DNA of 64,000 nucleotides, taken from the NCBI GenBank assembly GCA_050694175.1, contig JBOGXA010000021.1, positions 1 to 64,000 on the forward strand, given 5' to 3'. This document shows positions 36,552 to 45,285 of this stretch, piece by piece. The translations under genes were made by a program, and so were the position numbers. Position 1 is the stretch's first letter, and the number at the start of each line of letters is the position of its first letter. The notes under the pieces were generated by a model. That model did not search any database and was not told where the DNA came from. It saw only the letters and a list, made by a program, of their open reading frames with translations. Origin of the DNA: JBOGXA01 sp050694175 (GTDB lineage Bacteria; Actinomycetota; CADDZG01; WHSQ01).

Positions 36552-37403
36552 ATGAGATTCGCCAAATATCAGGGCATAGGCAACGACTTCGTGATGCTGG
36601 CCGACCCCGACGACCGGATCGTGCTCACCCCCGAGCTGGTACGTGACCTGTGCGACCGCCGTTTCGGAATCGGCGGCGACGGGGTGATCCGGGTCGTGCC
36701 GGGCCGTGGGGGCGCAGACCTGTTCATGGACTACGTGAACTCCGACGGCTCGGTTGGAGAGATGTGCGGCAACGGGATCCGCTGCCTCGCGCTGTTTGCG
36801 CGGGAGGAAGGACTCACCGACAAGCAGAAGATCGAGGTCGCGACCCGGGCGGGTCTCAAGACCGTCGAGGTGCTCGAGAACGGCCGGGTGCGAGTCGACA
36901 TGGGGCCCCCGATATTCGACCCGGCGGACATCCCCGTCGCGTGGGACGGGCGGGACGCGCTGCACGCCAAGATCGAGCTTGCCGACGAGGTAGTCGAGGT
37001 CGCCGCCCTGTCGATGGGCAACCCACATGCGGTCCTGTTCGTGGACGAGCCCGAGGCCGTGGCCGTATCCGTCGTCGGGCCGGTCATCGAGCGGCACTCG
37101 GCCTTCCCCAACGGGGCCAATGTCGAGTTCGTGCGTGTTGCATCGCCCACCCGCGTCGAGGTGCGGGTGTGGGAGCGGGGTGCGGGAGAGACGCTCGCGT
37201 GCGGAACGGGCGCGTGCGCGGCCGCCGTTGCAGCGCGTGCCCTGCGCGGTGCGGAACAGAAAGTGATTGTCGCGCTGCCCGGAGGGGAGCTCGAGGTCGA
37301 GTGGGCGGGATCGCTCGAGGAACGTGCCCCCGTGTTCATGACCGGGCCCGCAATGAAGAGCTTCGTTGGAGAGGTGGAAGAGACGGGATTTACGGGGCGG
37401 TGA
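36552..37403 (+). CDS. dapF: Diaminopimelate epimerase
   Basis: Converts LL- to meso-diaminopimelate for peptidoglycan and lysine. 283 residues. The two catalytic Cys are in EMCGNGIRC (near residue 75) and LACGTGAC (near 219); GNDFV near the start and SMGNPHAV are also typical. The TGA overlaps the next start (GTGA), coupling it to the aminotransferase. Confidence 0.96.
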   Translation: MRFAKYQGIGNDFVMLADPDDRIVLTPELVRDLCDRRFGIGGDGVIRVVPGRGGADLFMDYVNSDGSVGEMCGNGIRCLALFAREEGLTDKQKIEVATRAGLKTVEVLENGRVRVDMGPPIFDPADIPVAWDGRDALHAKIELADEVVEVAALSMGNPHAVLFVDEPEAVAVSVVGPVIERHSAFPNGANVEFVRVASPTRVEVRVWERGAGETLACGTGACAAAVAARALRGAEQKVIVALPGGELEVEWAGSLEERAPVFMTGPAMKSFVGEVEETGFTGR

Positions 37404-38560
37404 GGGCGGCACGGCGCATCGACCGTCTCCCCCCTTATCTGTTCGCGGAGATCGATCGCAAAATCGCTCAGGCGCAGGCCCGGGGGGCCGATGTCATCTC
37501 GTTCGGGGTGGGTGATCCCGACCTTCCGACGCCGGCGCACATCGTCGATGCGCTCGTCGTCGCGGCGCGCGACGCGTCAACCCACCGGTACCCGGCTTAC
37601 ACGGGTATGCGCGAGTTCCGCACCGCGATCTCATCGTGGTACGAGCGGCGCTTCGGGGTGCCGCTCGATCCCGACGACCAGGTGCAGCCTCTCGTCGGTT
37701 CCAAAGAGGGCATCTTTCACCTGCCCGTCGCGTTTGTCGACCCGGGTGACGTTGCGCTCGTGCCCGACCCCGGCTACCCGGTCTATGAGACGGGGACGAT
37801 CCTCGCCGGAGGCGAGCCTGTGCTCATGCCGCTAACGGCGGACAACGATTTCACGCCGGACTTCGATGCGATCCCGGCCGCAGTCGTGGAGCGCGCCCGC
37901 GTCATGTGGCTGAACTACCCGTCGAACCCAACTGCTGCGTGTGTCGAGCGGGACTTCTTTCAGCGCGCCGTGGACTTCTGTCGCGCGCACGACATCCTCC
38001 TCGCGCACGATGCCGCCTACACCGAGGTGACGTACGACGGTTACGTCGCTCCGAGTGTGCTCGAAGCCGACGGAGCAACGGAGTGTGCAGTCGAGTTCCA
38101 TTCGCTGTCGAAGACCTACAACATGACCGGGTGGCGCATCGGCTGGGTAGCCGGTGCACCTCAGGCTATCGAGGCGATCAAGCGACTGAAGACGAACATC
38201 GACTCGGGCATCTTCGATGCGATCCAGCGGGCCGGCATCGCGGCGCTCGAGGGAACCCAGGAACCATTGCGCGCAACTGTCGAGCGCTACGAGCACCGGC
38301 GCGACTTGCTCTGCGATGCGTTGAAGTCGATGAACGTGATCGTCGAACCGCCGCGCGGCTCCATCTATCTGTGGGTGCCGGTGCCCCAAGGCCACACCTC
38401 CGAGTCGTTCACCGCGCATCTTCTCGACGAGGCTGCGATCGTGGCCGCCCCCGGCACGGGCTATGGCCCCTCCGGCGAAGGGTTCGTGCGCTTCTCTCTC
38501 ACGCTTTCCGACGACCGTCTCGAGGAGGCCGTGGAGCGACTGAGGAGGGTCGTGACCTGA
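37400..38560 (+). CDS. dapL: Class I/II aminotransferase, LL-diaminopimelate aminotransferase type
   Basis: 386 residues, fold-type I PLP enzyme. VISFGVGDPDLPTP opens the domain, SKEGIFHLP and NYPSNPTAA bind cofactor and substrate, and the PLP Lys is in SLSKTYNMTGWRIG. DapL converts tetrahydrodipicolinate to LL-diaminopimelate in one step, bypassing acylated intermediates. Coupling to dapF by a GTGA overlap, and the presence of dapA and dapB with no dapC/D/E in the window, favour this role over a general aspartate aminotransferase. Confidence 0.8.
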   Translation: MRAARRIDRLPPYLFAEIDRKIAQAQARGADVISFGVGDPDLPTPAHIVDALVVAARDASTHRYPAYTGMREFRTAISSWYERRFGVPLDPDDQVQPLVGSKEGIFHLPVAFVDPGDVALVPDPGYPVYETGTILAGGEPVLMPLTADNDFTPDFDAIPAAVVERARVMWLNYPSNPTAACVERDFFQRAVDFCRAHDILLAHDAAYTEVTYDGYVAPSVLEADGATECAVEFHSLSKTYNMTGWRIGWVAGAPQAIEAIKRLKTNIDSGIFDAIQRAGIAALEGTQEPLRATVERYEHRRDLLCDALKSMNVIVEPPRGSIYLWVPVPQGHTSESFTAHLLDEAAIVAAPGTGYGPSGEGFVRFSLTLSDDRLEEAVERLRRVVT

Positions 38561-38583
38561 CGCCCGGACCGCACGACAATCGC

Positions 38584-39864
38584 ATGACGAGCCCCGAGCG
38601 CGAGCGAGCGATCCTGGTCGGGGCCGCCTTCGGACCGGCGCATTCGGATGAGGCGGAGTGGTCACTCGACGAACTCGAGGCGCTGGCAGATACCGCGGGG
38701 GCCGACTCGATCGACCGGTTGCTGCAGAGGCGCAAGACGCCGGACTCGGCGACCTATCTCGGGCGCGGGAAGGCGAAAGAGGTGGTCGAGATCGCGACCG
38801 CGCTCGATGCGGACATGGTGATCTTCGACGACGAGCTGACGCCCGCGCAGGGCCGCAACCTGGAGGAGATCGCCGGAGTTAACCCGCTGGCGGAACGCGG
38901 GCTGAAGATCATCGACCGCACGGGGCTGATCCTCGACATCTTCGCCCAGCATGCACGCTCGGCCGAAGGGAAGCTGCAGGTGGAACTCGCACAGCTCAAC
39001 TACCGGCTCCCGCGGCTTCGAGGCTGGGGCGACGTGTTGTCGCGACTCGGGGGCGGCATCGGGACCCGGGGGCCGGGTGAGACCGCCCTCGAGTCGGAGC
39101 GCCGCGCGATCCTCAGGCGCATCGAGCGCGTGAAGAAAGACCTCGACGACCTCGAGCGGACGCGCCGGCTCAAGCGCAAACAGCGAACGCGCACGGGTAT
39201 CCCGGTGGTCGCTCTAGTCGGCTACACGAACGCCGGCAAGTCAACGCTGCTGCGGTACCTGACCGACGCGCGCGTGCTCGTTCAGGACCAGCTCTTCTCC
39301 ACGCTTGATCCCACGACGCGGCGGCTGAAGCTGCCCGGTGACGAGACGGTGCTTCTCAGCGACACGGTGGGTTTCGTGCATAAGTTGCCGCACCAACTCG
39401 TCGAAGCGTTTCGGTCGACCCTCGAGGAAGTTGGAGAGGCCACCATCCTGCTGCACGTCGTCGATGCGAGCCGTGACCCTGACCGTCAGATCGAAGCTGT
39501 GAACCGCGTGCTTGCGGAGATCGGCATCCGCGACAAGCCGACGGTTCTTGCGCTCAACAAGTCCGATCTCCTGTCCGACGTTGAGATGGATAAGATGCGC
39601 GGCCGTTTCCCTGAGGCCGCGGTGTGCTCGGCTCAGGAAGGTGCCGGCATCGACGAGCTATTCGGGGCACTGGAGCGCGAGCTGTCACGGTTGAAGGTGG
39701 AGGTGGCACTGGACGTGCCCTTCGAAAGGGGGGACGTCGTCGCTCGCGTTCACGAGCACGGCGAGGTCGTGAAGGAGACCTACTCGGAGGCGGGCACGCA
39801 CCTGGTGGCGCGTATCCGGCGGGAGGAGATGGCCGACTTCCGGCCCTTCCTGGCTCGGGTTTGA
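38584..39864 (+). CDS. hflX: Ribosome-associated GTPase HflX
   Basis: 426 residues. N-terminal GTP-binding subdomain (LGRGKAKEV, DDELTPAQGRNLEE), Gly-rich linker GGGIGTRGPGETALE, coiled coil, then the G domain with P-loop GYTNAGKST (about 213-221), DTVGF and NKSD. HflX splits stalled ribosomes. ATG 38584 follows the dapL stop by 23 nt. It converges with lexA, only 9 nt apart. Confidence 0.95.
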   Translation: MTSPERERAILVGAAFGPAHSDEAEWSLDELEALADTAGADSIDRLLQRRKTPDSATYLGRGKAKEVVEIATALDADMVIFDDELTPAQGRNLEEIAGVNPLAERGLKIIDRTGLILDIFAQHARSAEGKLQVELAQLNYRLPRLRGWGDVLSRLGGGIGTRGPGETALESERRAILRRIERVKKDLDDLERTRRLKRKQRTRTGIPVVALVGYTNAGKSTLLRYLTDARVLVQDQLFSTLDPTTRRLKLPGDETVLLSDTVGFVHKLPHQLVEAFRSTLEEVGEATILLHVVDASRDPDRQIEAVNRVLAEIGIRDKPTVLALNKSDLLSDVEMDKMRGRFPEAAVCSAQEGAGIDELFGALERELSRLKVEVALDVPFERGDVVARVHEHGEVVKETYSEAGTHLVARIRREEMADFRPFLARV

Positions 39865-39873
39865 GTCAAGTCC

Positions 39874-40515
39874 CTAAAGCCTGCGGAAGACCGCTACGAC
39901 TTTTCCCATGACCTCGGTGCCCGACGGCGCCTCGAACGGGTGCAGGGTGGGGTTGGCCGGCTCCAGGACGATGGCCCCTCCGCGATGGCGGATGGTCTTG
40001 ACCGTCGCCTCGGGGGCGTCGCCGTATTCGCTCGGCATCATCGCCGCCACGATCTCGCCGGTGTGCGCGGTCGGCTGCTGGCGCACGATGACGTAGTCGC
40101 CGTCGTGGATGCCGGCCTCGATCATCGAGTCGCCGTGGACTTCGAGCATGAACACGTTGCCGTCGCCCACGAGGTCGGCGGGCATCGGGTAGAGCTCCTC
40201 GACGTTTTCCTCGGCGAGAATCGGGGCGCCTGCGGCGATCCTTCCCAGCAGAGGTACGGACCGGGTCGCGGCCCGCTCGCGCGGCAGCTCGGTGTCGGGG
40301 TCGTAGAGCAGCTCGATGGCGCGAGGCTTCGTCGCGTCGACCCTGATGTAGCCCTTCTTCTGGAGGGCCTGGATGTGGGAGTGGACTGTAGAGCTCGAAG
40401 CCAGGCCGAGGGCCTCGCCGATCTCGCGTACCGAGGGCGGATAGCCGCGCTCCGCGACTGCCTCGGCGATGAACTGCAGCGTTTGACGCTGACGGTCGGT
40501 CAGTCCTTCCACCAT
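39874..40515 (-). CDS. lexA: SOS repressor LexA
   Basis: 213 residues. N-terminal winged helix (LTDRQRQTLQFIAEAVAERG, PSVREIGEALGLASSSTVHSHI), Ala-Gly cleavage site in RIAAGAPI, and the S24 Ser-Lys dyad: Ser in GDSM and Lys in ATVKTI. RecA-stimulated self-cleavage derepresses the SOS genes. ATG start with AGGAGG 10 nt upstream. Its own promoter carries two SOS boxes. Confidence 0.97.
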   Translation of the reverse strand: MVEGLTDRQRQTLQFIAEAVAERGYPPSVREIGEALGLASSSTVHSHIQALQKKGYIRVDATKPRAIELLYDPDTELPRERAATRSVPLLGRIAAGAPILAEENVEELYPMPADLVGDGNVFMLEVHGDSMIEAGIHDGDYVIVRQQPTAHTGEIVAAMMPSEYGDAPEATVKTIRHRGGAIVLEPANPTLHPFEAPSGTEVMGKVVAVFRRL

Positions 40516-40534
40516 GGCGGCGGGCCTCCTGGTA

Positions 40535-40596
40535 TCGAACGAGTGTTCGTCACAGGGTAGCCGATTCGAGCCCCCGAATCAAGAACATGTGTTCGA
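40535..40596 (-). promoter_or_regulatory. lexA promoter with two SOS boxes
   Basis: Read on the minus strand, -35 TTGATT (40582-40577) and -10 TACCCT (40559-40554) are 17 bp apart. SOS box CGAACGAGTGTTCG (40536-40549) lies just downstream near the start of transcription. A near-consensus box AGAACATGTGTTCG (40582-40595) abuts the -35. This is the expected autoregulation. Confidence 0.8.
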
Positions 40597-40605
40597 TCCA
40601 CTCTC

Positions 40606-40650
40606 TTGCATGCGAACATTTGTTCGATTAATATAGCGAACAAACGTTCG
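40606..40650 (+). promoter_or_regulatory. Divergent LysM-gene promoter with two SOS boxes
   Basis: -35 TTGCAT (40606-40611) and -10 TAATAT (40629-40634) are 17 bp apart. Box CGAACATTTGTTCG (40613-40626) fills the spacer and box CGAACAAACGTTCG (40637-40650) follows the -10, so LexA could cover the whole promoter. Confidence 0.85.
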
Positions 40651-40720
40651 GCGGGCCGAAACCTGTCGTAGGGCCCCCCTAGCGTCACGTCGATGGCTAC
40701 CAGCAGATCTGGAGGCGGCT

Positions 40721-41074
40721 ATGGCCCTTCGCATGGAGGAACTCGAGTTCCAAGGCGCCCGCGTCTACGCGTTTCCCACCGCGAGGGTTCGCGCCCGGGC
40801 GCGGGCGAGGGTCAGGCGGCGCCGGGCGGGGGGAGCGACTGTCGTGATCGCCGTGGTCGCTATGACGCTCATGGGCACAGGGACGGCGCCGGCGTCGAAG
40901 TCGTCGGCTCCTGGGGCGGTCGTGGTCCGGCCGGGCGAGACCCTGTGGGAGGTGGCCGATCGCTACGCGCCGGCCGATCTCGACCCCCGGGCCTACGTCG
41001 ACGCCGTGGTCGAGCTGAACGATCTCGGGGGCCGGATGCCGGCCGCGGGCGAGCGGATCCGCCTCCCGAAATAG
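40721..41074 (+). CDS. SOS-induced LysM membrane protein (Rv2719c/ChiZ- or YneA-like)
   Basis: 117 residues: Arg-rich cytosolic N-terminus, one TM helix (GGATVVIAVVAMTLMGTG, about 45-62), then a LysM domain (VVVRPGETLWEVADRYAP...GERIRLP). It has the same layout and same position, divergent from lexA, as mycobacterial Rv2719c, an SOS-induced division-related protein, and resembles YneA of Bacillus. GGAGG lies 5 nt before ATG 40721. Likely delays division after DNA damage. Confidence 0.85.
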   Translation: MALRMEELEFQGARVYAFPTARVRARARARVRRRRAGGATVVIAVVAMTLMGTGTAPASKSSAPGAVVVRPGETLWEVADRYAPADLDPRAYVDAVVELNDLGGRMPAAGERIRLPK

Positions 41075-41097
41075 GACAGAAACTTTCCCGACTTCCC

Positions 41098-41128
41098 TTG
41101 ACTCGGGGGCCTTTCAGGCGCGTAATTA
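41098..41128 (+). promoter_or_regulatory. Possible nrdJ promoter
   Basis: TTGACT (41098-41103) and TAATTA (41123-41128) could form -35/-10 with a long 19-bp spacer, placing the transcript start just before the NrdR boxes. Confidence 0.35.
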
Positions 41129-41141
41129 CAAGGTCGTGTTT

Positions 41142-41188
41142 ACACCAGATGTTGGGTCGGGCGGGACGAAAACCACCACATCTGGTGT
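41142..41188 (+). promoter_or_regulatory. Paired NrdR boxes upstream of nrdJ
   Basis: ACACCAGATGTTGGGT (41142-41157) and CCACCACATCTGGTGT (41173-41188) resemble the NrdR box ACAC-wAtAtwt-GTGT. They share an inverted ACACCAGATGT / ACATCTGGTGT core and start 31 bp apart, the three-turn spacing typical of NrdR operators. They lie 35 nt before the nrdJ start. Confidence 0.85.
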
Positions 41189-41222
41189 TGAATAGAGATA
41201 ACGAGCTAAGGGGGTTTCGGCT

Positions 41223-44200
41223 GTGACGCAAGCGACCACAGGGGGCGTGAAATCGGAGGATGCAACCGGTGAACTGAAGATTCGCCGGTTCTTTACAACC
41301 GAGGGCGTGCATCCCTACGACGAGATCGAGTGGGAGCTGCGCGACGCCGTCATCCAGAACTTCCGCACCGGGAAGGTCGCATTCGAACAGCGAGGGGTCG
41401 AGGTCCCGCGCGCGTGGTCGCAGAACGCCACGAACATCGCCGCCCAGAAGTACTTCCGGGGCTCGCCCGGCACGCTCGAGCGCGAGCGGTCGGTCAAGCA
41501 GATGATCGACCGGGTCGTCAACCGCTACCACGAGGAGGGCCTCGAGCGCGGTTACTTCGACGCCGACGAGGGGGCCGCGTTCAAGGACGAGCTCACGCAC
41601 CTGCTCGTGAATCAGAAGGCCGCGTTCAACTCGCCGGTGTGGTTCAACGTCGGCTGGCGCCCGAAGGGGGAAGAGCAGGTAAGCGCGTGCCAGCCGTACG
41701 ACGCTCTGGTCAGCACCCCATCGGGTCTGATTCCGATCGGGAAACTCGTTGAAGAGGGAGCCGTCGGCAAGAAGGTCTACGACGCGGAGGGTGTGACCCG
41801 GATCGTGGCGGTAAAGGCCAACGGGGTAAAGGATGTCCTCCGAATCCATCTGAAGTCGGGCTACACGCTGGATGTGACGGCCGATCATCTTGTCTGGCGG
41901 CGGGACCGAAGCGGATGGGGCAAGTTCGTGCCTGCAGGAAACCTCAAGGTCGGCGAGGCCCTGGAGTGGCACAGACGCGAATCGTTTGGAGAATCCGAGA
42001 TCGATCATCGGGAGATCGCGGAGGCCGCGCTCGCGGGCTGGCTGCAGTCTGACGGGTTCGTCGGCCAGTACCAGGGCACCAACAGGTCACTGACGATCGA
42101 GGCCATGACCGTCAATGACGACGAGCTCGCGTGGATCACCTCGGCTCTCGACAGTGTCCTCCCCGGCGTCCACCGGCTTGAGCGAAAGGTGATCACGAAG
42201 GACTTGACACTTGATTGCCGCCGGACGCGGCTTTACGGCAAGGTACTCGAAGGGTTTGTCGCTAAGTGGGGACTGCGGGCGCGAGGCGTTGATATGGAGG
42301 TCCCGGAGCAACTCTTCACCGCTCCGCTACCGGTGGTCGCTGCCTACCTGAGGAGCATCTTCCAGGCTGAGGGCTCTGTTTCAGTTCGAGAAAGATCGGC
42401 TCGAGTGAGCATGGACATGATCTCGGAGAAGCTCGTAAGGGGCATGCAGCAGCTCCTACTTCGTTTCGGCATCTTCTCCAGGGTGTTGTTCAGACCTGAC
42501 CCTCGGCCGAACCGGAAGGGTTGCTGGAATCTGGGCATTCAGAATTTGGGTGATCGCCGGATGTTCGCGGACGAGATCGGCTTCGTGGGCAAGGTCAAGG
42601 CAGACAAGCTTGAGAAGAGCTTCGATATTCCCGGCAAGCCGGCACGCGAAAGCAAGTACGCAGAGATCGCGCGTGTCGAGCAACTTGGTCCTATGGAGGT
42701 CTACGACATCCAGACCGAGAGCGGCGAGTATCTCTCGCATAACCTGCGCGTCCACAATTGCTTCATCCTGTCGGTCGAGGACGAGATGCGCTCCATCCTC
42801 AACTGGTACGTCGAAGAGGGCCTGATCTTCAAGCACGGATCCGGTTCTGGCATCAATCTCTCATCGCTCCGGTCGTCACGGGAGCGGTTGCGTTCTGGGG
42901 GTACCGCTTCTGGTCCCGTGTCGTTTATGCGCGGGGCCGATGCGTCGGCCGGCACGATCAAATCGGGAGGCGCAACGCGGCGCGCGGCCAAAATGGTCGT
43001 GCTGAACGTCGACCATCCGGACATCAAGGACTTCATCTGGTGCAAGGCGCTGGAGGAGAAGAAGGCACTGGCGCTCCGCGAAGCCGGTTTCGACATGGAC
43101 ATCGATGGCTCGGACTCGCACTCAATCCAGTACCAGAACGCCAATAACTCGGTCCGCGTAACGGATGAGTTCATGCAGGCAGTCGTTGAGGATCGCGATT
43201 GGGAGCTCAAGGCCGTCACGACCGGCGAAACAATCGAGAGCGTCAAAGCGCGTGAGCTTATGCGTGAGATCGCCCAAGCCGCGTGGGAGTGTGCCGACCC
43301 CGGTGTGCAGTACGACACAACGATCAACGACTGGCACACGTGCCCGAACACGGGCCGAATCAATGCAAGTAACCCATGCAGCGAGTACCTACACGTAGAT
43401 AACAGCGCGTGCAATCTGGCCAGCCTCAATCTGCTCAAGTTTCTCGGTGACGATGGCACGTTCGACGTCGAGGCGTTCCGACACGCTGTCGAGATCGTCT
43501 ACCTTGCTCAGGAGATCTCGGTCGGCTTTGCCCATTACCCGACCGAGAGGATCCGCGAAAACTCCCTGCGGATGCGTCAGCTCGGCCAGGGTGTGGCAAA
43601 CCTCGGCGCCCTTCTTATGGCTCTCGGCCTTCCTTATGATTCCGACGAAGGGCGCGCGGTCGCTGCCGGTATTCAAGCGATACAAACGGGTCATTGCTAC
43701 GCGACGTCGGCACGAATCGCAAAGAGGGTCGGACCCTTCGATGAGTACGAGAAGAACCGCGAGCCAATGCTTCGTGTTATGGAGAAGCATCGCTCCGCGG
43801 CTTACGAGATGCCCGACGAGTTCGCCCCAAGGTATCTAATCGATGCAGCGCGCACCCAATGGGACGAAGCTGTTGCCCTTGGCAAGGAAAACGGGTATCG
43901 GAACGCCCAGAGTGTAGTTTCGGCGCCGACCGGCACCATTGGCCTTTTGCTCGATTGCGATACCACCGGTATCGAGCCCGATCTCGCCCTCAAGAAGTCC
44001 AAGAAGCTCGTCGGCGGCGGCACTATGTCGATCGTCAACCAGACTGTCCCGCGCGCTCTGCGCAAGCTCGGCTACGACGAGAGCCAGGTCCAGGACATCA
44101 TCAAGTACATCGATGAGAACAGCCACGTGGTCGGTGCCCCGCATCTGCGGGAGGAGCACATCACCGTGTTCGACACCGCGATGGGCGATCGCTCGATCCA

Positions 44201-45041
44201 CTACATGGGTCACATCAAGATGCTGTCGGCGATCCAGCCGTTCCTCAGCGGAACCGCATCGAAGACGGTGAATCTGCCCGAGGACGTGACGGTTGAGGAC
44301 ATCGAGCAGGCTTACATCGAGGGTTGGCGACTTGGGCTCAAGGCTCTGGCCGTGTACCGCGACAACTGCAAGGCCGCCCAGCCGCTGTCGATCTCCAAGA
44401 AGGAAGAGACGAAAACCGAAGTCGCGGCGCAGCCGGAGCCGATCCGCCGCCGCCTGCCGAAGAAGCGGCTCTCGAAGACGATCAAGTTCCGGGTCGCCGA
44501 CACCGAGGGCTACATCACCGTTGGTGAGTTCGACGACGGCAGCGTCGGCGAGATCTTCCTCAAGGTCGCGAAGCAGGGCTCGACCCTGGCCGGGATCATG
44601 GATGCGTTCGCCATCTCGATCTCGATGGGCCTTCAATACGGCGTGCCGCTGGCTGCATACGTCAAGCAGTTCGTGAACACTCGCTTCGAGCCGTCGGGCA
44701 TGACCGACGATCCCGACTTCCGCATCGCCACGTCGATCCTCGATTACGTGTTCCGCACGATGGCCCTCGAGTACCTCGAGCCCGGCGAGCGCCACGCGCT
44801 CGGCATCCGGACGTCGGGCGAGCGGCAGGAGGAGATCGAGGCCAAGCTCGCAGGCGAGGGCAACGGCGATACGAACGGCCACACGAACGGCGGCGGCGGA
44901 AGCGGAGTGGTCATCCTCGGTCCGGTTGCCGAGGCGCACGCCGGTTCGATGCCGTTCTGCGGAACCTGCGGGGTGCAGATGGAGCCGGCGGGGTCGTGCT
45001 TCGCATGCCCGTCGTGCGGTTCGACGAGTGGGTGTTCCTGA
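41223..45041 (+). CDS. nrdJ: Adenosylcobalamin-dependent class II ribonucleotide reductase precursor with intein
   Basis: Makes dNTPs using B12. 1272 codons; without the 357-residue intein the enzyme is about 915 residues. The barrel contains SACFILSVEDEM (redox Cys), NPCSEYLHVDNSACNLASLNL (thiyl Cys region) and GTASKTVNLPEDVT. A Gly/Asn-rich linker leads to a C-terminal four-Cys zinc-like tail (CGTCG...CPSCG...CS) that may regenerate the active-site disulfide. GTG start with AAGGGGG 9 nt upstream. Regulated by NrdR boxes. Confidence 0.96.
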   Translation: MTQATTGGVKSEDATGELKIRRFFTTEGVHPYDEIEWELRDAVIQNFRTGKVAFEQRGVEVPRAWSQNATNIAAQKYFRGSPGTLERERSVKQMIDRVVNRYHEEGLERGYFDADEGAAFKDELTHLLVNQKAAFNSPVWFNVGWRPKGEEQVSACQPYDALVSTPSGLIPIGKLVEEGAVGKKVYDAEGVTRIVAVKANGVKDVLRIHLKSGYTLDVTADHLVWRRDRSGWGKFVPAGNLKVGEALEWHRRESFGESEIDHREIAEAALAGWLQSDGFVGQYQGTNRSLTIEAMTVNDDELAWITSALDSVLPGVHRLERKVITKDLTLDCRRTRLYGKVLEGFVAKWGLRARGVDMEVPEQLFTAPLPVVAAYLRSIFQAEGSVSVRERSARVSMDMISEKLVRGMQQLLLRFGIFSRVLFRPDPRPNRKGCWNLGIQNLGDRRMFADEIGFVGKVKADKLEKSFDIPGKPARESKYAEIARVEQLGPMEVYDIQTESGEYLSHNLRVHNCFILSVEDEMRSILNWYVEEGLIFKHGSGSGINLSSLRSSRERLRSGGTASGPVSFMRGADASAGTIKSGGATRRAAKMVVLNVDHPDIKDFIWCKALEEKKALALREAGFDMDIDGSDSHSIQYQNANNSVRVTDEFMQAVVEDRDWELKAVTTGETIESVKARELMREIAQAAWECADPGVQYDTTINDWHTCPNTGRINASNPCSEYLHVDNSACNLASLNLLKFLGDDGTFDVEAFRHAVEIVYLAQEISVGFAHYPTERIRENSLRMRQLGQGVANLGALLMALGLPYDSDEGRAVAAGIQAIQTGHCYATSARIAKRVGPFDEYEKNREPMLRVMEKHRSAAYEMPDEFAPRYLIDAARTQWDEAVALGKENGYRNAQSVVSAPTGTIGLLLDCDTTGIEPDLALKKSKKLVGGGTMSIVNQTVPRALRKLGYDESQVQDIIKYIDENSHVVGAPHLREEHITVFDTAMGDRSIHYMGHIKMLSAIQPFLSGTASKTVNLPEDVTVEDIEQAYIEGWRLGLKALAVYRDNCKAAQPLSISKKEETKTEVAAQPEPIRRRLPKKRLSKTIKFRVADTEGYITVGEFDDGSVGEIFLKVAKQGSTLAGIMDAFAISISMGLQYGVPLAAYVKQFVNTRFEPSGMTDDPDFRIATSILDYVFRTMALEYLEPGERHALGIRTSGERQEEIEAKLAGEGNGDTNGHTNGGGGSGVVILGPVAEAHAGSMPFCGTCGVQMEPAGSCFACPSCGSTSGCS
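41688..42758 (+). other. NrdJ intein with DOD-type endonuclease (357 aa)
   Basis: Inserted between EEQVSA and CFILSVEDEM, directly before the redox-active Cys of the reductase. It starts with Cys (CQPYDALVSTPSG), has TxxH in VTADHLVW, and ends LRVHN with +1 Cys. Endonuclease motifs AGWLQSDGFV and RSIFQAEGSV are intact. Without splicing the enzyme would be interrupted at its active site. Confidence 0.95.
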
Positions 45042-45062
45042 GCGGGGCGGCGAGCCGGGACC

Positions 45063-45263
45063 GTGAAGGTTCGTAAGTGCAGGGAGTGCGGGGCAGAGCT
45101 TCGACACGATGTCGACAACTGCCCGCTGTGTGGTGCGGTTGCCGCGGCCCGAGCCCCCCTACGGGCCGCGGCCCCCACCAGCGTCGACGACTACCAGAGG
45201 GACATCCGCAAGCTTCGAGAGAAGCTCAAGAAGCTCCGGGACGGGGGGGCCGAAGCGGTCTGA
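45063..45263 (+). CDS. Small zinc-ribbon protein
   Basis: 66 residues starting GTG 45063. CRECG and CPLCG form a CxxC-x10-CxxC zinc ribbon at residues 6-22. An Ala-rich stretch and a charged C-terminal helix (YQRDIRKLREKLKKLRDGG) follow. It sits between nrdJ and nrdR with short gaps. Function unknown; the weak ribosome-binding site lowers confidence. Confidence 0.65.
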   Translation: MKVRKCRECGAELRHDVDNCPLCGAVAAARAPLRAAAPTSVDDYQRDIRKLREKLKKLRDGGAEAV

Positions 45264-45285
45264 GCGCGCCGCCTACCATTGACCG

